Assembly (NCBI RefSeq): GCF_002844375.1
Contig: NZ_CP024199.1
Coordinates: 1,190,001-1,254,000, forward strand
Origin: Thalassospira marina
Lineage (GTDB): Bacteria; Pseudomonadota; Alphaproteobacteria; Rhodospirillales; Thalassospiraceae
Direction of reading: 5' to 3'
Length of the DNA stretch: 64,000 nt
The notes under the pieces were generated by a model. It worked only from the letters and a program-made list of their open reading frames with translations, searched no databases and was not told the origin of the DNA. This document shows, one piece after another, positions 60,829 to 64,000 of the stretch (positions are counted from its first letter, which is position 1; each line of letters starts with the position of its first letter). A program made the translations under genes and the position numbers.

Positions 60829-61959
60829 ATGGCTGATGTGGTGTTAAAGCAGGTCCGCAAGCGTTTCGGACCCATCGAAACCATTCACGGGGTTGATCTG
60901 CAAATTCGCGATGGTGAATTTTGCGTTTTTGTCGGGCCGTCGGGCTGTGGCAAATCAACCCTGTTGCGGCTGATTGCCGGGCTGGAAGACATCAGCGATG
61001 GCGAACTTTCAATCGCGGGCGAGGTCGTTAACGATACCGCGCCCAAGGAACGCGGCGTTGCCATGGTGTTTCAGTCCTATGCGCTTTATCCGCATATGAG
61101 CGTGTTTGAAAACATGGCTTTTGGCCTTGATCTGGCAAAACACAGCAAGGATGAACAGAAAACACGGGTGATGGCTGCGGCCAAAACCCTGCAGCTTGAA
61201 AACCTTCTGGATCGTAAACCAAAGGAATTGTCGGGCGGGCAGCGCCAGCGCGTTGCCATCGGACGGGCCATTGTCCGCAAGCCGCGCGTATTTCTGTTTG
61301 ACGAACCCCTGTCAAATCTTGATGCCGCCCTTCGTGTGCAGATGCGGATCGAGTTGGCAAAACTTCATGAAAAATTGAACACAACCATGATCTATGTGAC
61401 GCATGATCAGGTTGAAGCCATGACCATGGCCGATAAAATCGTGGTCTTGCGTGATGGCAGGGTTGAACAGGTGGGTACACCGTTGGAACTGTATCATTAT
61501 CCGGCAAATCTTTTTGTCGCCGGTTTCATCGGTTCGCCCAAAATGAACTTCATTTCGGCTAAAATTGCAGGGATTTCGCAACATTCTGTTACGGTTAAAC
61601 TGGAATCCGGTAAAGAAGTGTCGTTACCCGTTGATGGCAGTGGTCTTGCCCCGGCAGATCGTGTAACAGTGGGCATTCGACCGGAACATTGCAGCATTGC
61701 CGATCAGGACACGGCGCTGTTTACCGGAACGGTCGAAGTGGTCGAACATCTGGGCGAAGCGGGCCTGGTTTATGTTCGCACCGGATCGGACGATCTTTTT
61801 GTTGCCAGGGTTGCGGGGGATACCGCCATCCGGACCGGCGAAACAGTCGGTATTTCGGCAGCAGAACAGGATTGTTACGTATTCGACGTGGCGGATATGG
61901 CCAAACGGCGGCTGGCGGTGGATAATGCCCCGCTGAAGGCTCAGATGGCACTTAACTAG
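60829..61959 (+). CDS. ABC sugar transporter ATPase (MalK/UgpC type)
   Basis: 376 residues. Walker A GPSGCGKST (36-44), Q-loop MVFQSYALYPHMSV, signature LSGGQRQRVAIGRA, Walker B VFLFDEPLSNLDA, switch YVTHDQVEAMT, then the C-terminal OB/TOBE region of MalK-type ATPases that can carry regulation (VGIRPEHCSI). GGGAGG lies eight bases before the ATG at 60829. Powers the two permeases upstream. Confidence 0.95.
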   Translation: MADVVLKQVRKRFGPIETIHGVDLQIRDGEFCVFVGPSGCGKSTLLRLIAGLEDISDGELSIAGEVVNDTAPKERGVAMVFQSYALYPHMSVFENMAFGLDLAKHSKDEQKTRVMAAAKTLQLENLLDRKPKELSGGQRQRVAIGRAIVRKPRVFLFDEPLSNLDAALRVQMRIELAKLHEKLNTTMIYVTHDQVEAMTMADKIVVLRDGRVEQVGTPLELYHYPANLFVAGFIGSPKMNFISAKIAGISQHSVTVKLESGKEVSLPVDGSGLAPADRVTVGIRPEHCSIADQDTALFTGTVEVVEHLGEAGLVYVRTGSDDLFVARVAGDTAIRTGETVGISAAEQDCYVFDVADMAKRRLAVDNAPLKAQMALN

Positions 61960-61980
61960 CAGGGATTTGACATGCCCTGC

Positions 61981-62033
61981 GCACGAAAACTTTCGTGCAC
62001 CGTATGCCAACCGGAACCGCAAAACGGTTCCGG
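61981..62033 (+). promoter_or_regulatory. two tight hairpins between the sugar operon and zwf
   Basis: GCACGAAA-AC-TTTCGTGC (61981-61998) followed by CCGGAACCG/CGGTTCCGG (62011-62019 with 62025-62033, loop CAAAA). No T-run follows either, so they look like an operator and/or an mRNA leader structure rather than terminators. Confidence 0.45.
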
Positions 62034-62097
62034 GTCCCACCTTGGCAGCGGGGAGGACAACGAGTGAGAGCAGTTCGCTTGGAAGGCGCAAGTCAAC

Positions 62098-63588
62098 ATG
62101 AAGAAACAAAGGCTTAAACATCGCATAGCCGACATTGTGATTTTCGGTGGGACCGGAGATTTGGCGCTACGCAAATTATTTCCCGCTTTGTATGAAATGG
62201 AGCGGACGGGTCGTTTTGATGACGAAACCCGCATTTTTGGCGCCTCGCGCAGCCCGCATAGCGACTATGATTTTCGCGCGAAATTGCAGGAAGCAGGCAA
62301 AAAATACATTCCCGCAGGCGAATTTGATCAGAAAATCTGGGATAAATTTGCCAGCCGCGTTGCCTATTTGCAGGTGTCTGCCGGTGACCCGGAAGGATTT
62401 AAAAACCTTTATGACCGCCTGAGCGACGCGCCGGACCGTGACCGCGTCTATTACTTTTCCACCAGCCCCAGCCTGTTTGCCGATATGGCCTTCAATCTTG
62501 AAAAGGCCGGGCTTGTCACGCCAAATTCGCGCGTTGTTCTGGAAAAGCCGCTGGGCCACGATCTTGAAAGCTGCCGCGAAATTAACGGCCAGATCGGCGA
62601 AGTGTTCGAGGAAGACCAGATTTTCCGTATCGACCACTATCTTGGCAAGGAAACGGTGCAGAACCTTTTGATTCTGCGTTTTGCCAATGCGATGTTTGAA
62701 CCGCTCTGGAGCAACGCGCATATCGACCATGTCCAGATTACCGTGGGCGAGGAAGTCGGTGTTGAAGGGCGCTGGTCCTATTACGACGATGCCGGTGCCA
62801 TGCGCGACATGGTCCAGAATCACATGTTGCAGCTTCTGTGCCTTGTGGCAATGGAACCGCCCTATGTGCTCGATCAGGACGCCGTTCGTGACGAGAAGGT
62901 AAAGGTCCTTAAGGCGCTAAAGCCGATCAATGACACCAATATCGACCAGAATACCGTGCGCGGCCAGTATCGCGCCGGGGCTGTTGGCGGTAAGGAAGTG
63001 CCAGGTTACCTTGAAGAAGAAGGTGCCAATGTTGACAGCACGACCGAAACTTTTGTCGCGCTGCGGTGTGAAATCAACAATTGGCGCTGGTCGGGTGTGC
63101 CGTTTTATCTGCGTACCGGCAAACGTCTGCCCAAGCGCCATTCGGAAATTGTGATCCAGTTCCGTGATGTGCCGCACCAGATGTTCCCGCTGGCAAAATC
63201 CATGACCAATTACCAGGCCAACCGTCTGGTGCTGCGCTTGCAGCCCGATGATGGCATCCATCTGGTATTGAATAACAAAAACCCGGGGCCGGGCCTTGTT
63301 CGCCTGCGTCCGACCGCGCTTAATCTTTCCTTTGCCGAGGCATTTGGCGCACGCAGCCCCGATGCCTATGAACGCCTGTTGCTTGATGCCATTGATGGCA
63401 ACAACACCCTGTTTGTCCGTCGTGATGAGCAGGACATTGCCTGGCAGTGGGTTGATGCCATTCAGGAAGCCTGGGAAAACAACCATATCGCGCCCAAAGG
63501 CTATACGTCGGGAACATGGGGGCCGTCGGCCGCCATCGCCCTTATTGAACGTGATGGCCGCACCTGGAATGAAGAAGCGGTCTTCTGA
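62098..63588 (+). CDS. zwf: glucose-6-phosphate 1-dehydrogenase
   Basis: Oxidises glucose-6-phosphate to 6-phosphogluconolactone with NADP+ or NAD+. The 496 residues include the cofactor loop IFGGTGDLALRKLFP, VVLEKPLGHDL, and the active-site RIDHYLGKETVQN. The C-terminal domain carries MVQNHMLQL and the conserved FYLRTGKRL substrate region. GGAAGG lies about eleven bases before the ATG. Followed by pgl, so this is the oxidative entry into the Entner-Doudoroff or pentose-phosphate route. It receives glucose from the upstream alpha-glucoside operon after phosphorylation. Confidence 0.97.
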   Translation: MKKQRLKHRIADIVIFGGTGDLALRKLFPALYEMERTGRFDDETRIFGASRSPHSDYDFRAKLQEAGKKYIPAGEFDQKIWDKFASRVAYLQVSAGDPEGFKNLYDRLSDAPDRDRVYYFSTSPSLFADMAFNLEKAGLVTPNSRVVLEKPLGHDLESCREINGQIGEVFEEDQIFRIDHYLGKETVQNLLILRFANAMFEPLWSNAHIDHVQITVGEEVGVEGRWSYYDDAGAMRDMVQNHMLQLLCLVAMEPPYVLDQDAVRDEKVKVLKALKPINDTNIDQNTVRGQYRAGAVGGKEVPGYLEEEGANVDSTTETFVALRCEINNWRWSGVPFYLRTGKRLPKRHSEIVIQFRDVPHQMFPLAKSMTNYQANRLVLRLQPDDGIHLVLNNKNPGPGLVRLRPTALNLSFAEAFGARSPDAYERLLLDAIDGNNTLFVRRDEQDIAWQWVDAIQEAWENNHIAPKGYTSGTWGPSAAIALIERDGRTWNEEAVF

Positions 63589-63656
63589 TCAGCCATGCCG
63601 GGAAGGGGGCTTTCCCTTTCCGGCACTTGCTTCATTTGCACCGGTTTCCCATTTCT

Positions 63657-64000
63657 ATGGACGATAAAATGACAGACGAACGCACCTTTAAAAGTGGCGA
63701 CGATATGCTTGCCAGCATGGTTGCCGAGACGGTTGAACGGCTGGAATTTGCCATTGCCGAACGTGGCCGTGCGACCATTGCTGTTGCCGGTGGCCGTTTT
63801 CCCAAACCGTTTTTCCAGGTTTTGTCACAGGCAAAGCTGGACTGGTCCAAAGTCACCATCACCCTTGGCGATGATCGCTGGGTCGGGATTGATGATGATC
63901 AGTCGAATGAAAAACTGGTCAAGGACAACCTTTTGATCAACGAAGCCGCCAGTGCCACTTTCGTGTCGCTGAAAACGGTCGATAAAAACCCGGAAGACGC
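63657..64000 (+). CDS. pgl: 6-phosphogluconolactonase (partial, runs off the window)
   Basis: The first ~114 residues of a lactonase of the DevB/NagB-like fold: ERGRATIAVAGGRFPKPFFQ, then ITLGDDRWVGIDDDQSNEKL (the conserved D-[DE]-R-W-V motif). It hydrolyses the zwf product. The reading frame is open to position 64000. Start either at 63657 or, with a GGACG-like site, at 63669 (MTDERTFK). Only 68 bases separate it from zwf. Confidence 0.92.
   Translation, partial: MDDKMTDERTFKSGDDMLASMVAETVERLEFAIAERGRATIAVAGGRFPKPFFQVLSQAKLDWSKVTITLGDDRWVGIDDDQSNEKLVKDNLLINEAASATFVSLKTVDKNPED

Overview
The window looks like the chromosome of an alphaproteobacterium close to Rhodospirillales/Thalassospira. 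This rests on gene content (an EctD-type ectoine hydroxylase, an intracellular PHB depolymerase, an imelysin/di-haem iron operon, guaB and guaA flanking an RsmB-like methyltransferase, Ppx/GppA next to RlmE), on moderate-to-high GC coding DNA, and on LexA boxes of the alphaproteobacterial GTTC-N7-GTTC type. The genus is an inference.

Layout. 0-10.5 kb: leuA with a leucine-rich leader peptide, a LysE exporter, a GGDEF protein, a cold-shock gene with a long leader, 5-formyl-THF cyclo-ligase, ectD, a tRNA-Gln, a phosphoesterase and a GFA-fold protein. 10.9-13.4 kb: a repeat-rich autotransporter. 13.7-24.2 kb: a second tRNA-Gln, ppx/gppA-rlmE, a two-gene Aer-like receptor, then guaB, an rsmB-like gene and guaA. 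24.2-27.6 kb: an AT-rich accessory island directly behind guaA, holding a decayed tyrosine integrase, a fold-back repeat, a two-gene TIR + membrane/Macro pair that reads as a type II Thoeris anti-phage system, and an attC-like sequence. 27.6-33 kb: small metabolic and stress genes (VOC, GNAT, msrB, MAPEG), a tandem pair of paralogous small proteins, an MFS exporter and a tiny lipoprotein.

33-43.9 kb is metal handling: an SmtB-type regulator followed by a Zn/Cd/Pb ATPase whose promoter is covered by two palindromes, and a Fur-box-controlled operon (imelysin, di-haem oxidoreductase, second imelysin, DUF1513) divergent from a cytochrome b561 gene, with a cytochrome c' gene beyond it. 44-50.4 kb: succinate-semialdehyde dehydrogenase, a 53-aa protein, an esterase, NudK, an SDR and PHB depolymerase. 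50.4-51.3 kb holds a gene of only 43 codons for a one-helix membrane protein, with a near-perfect Shine-Dalgarno, two LexA boxes on its promoter and a highly structured 3' region. I consider this the best candidate for something undescribed.

51.6-54 kb: an MFS drug exporter divergent from a TetR regulator with two matching operator-like sites. 54.5-62 kb: an AraC regulator divergent from an alpha-glucoside ABC transporter plus alpha-glucosidase operon. 62-64 kb: zwf and the start of pgl. The sugar operon feeds glucose directly into the zwf/pgl pathway beside it. Family calls come from reading the protein sequences; no database search was run.
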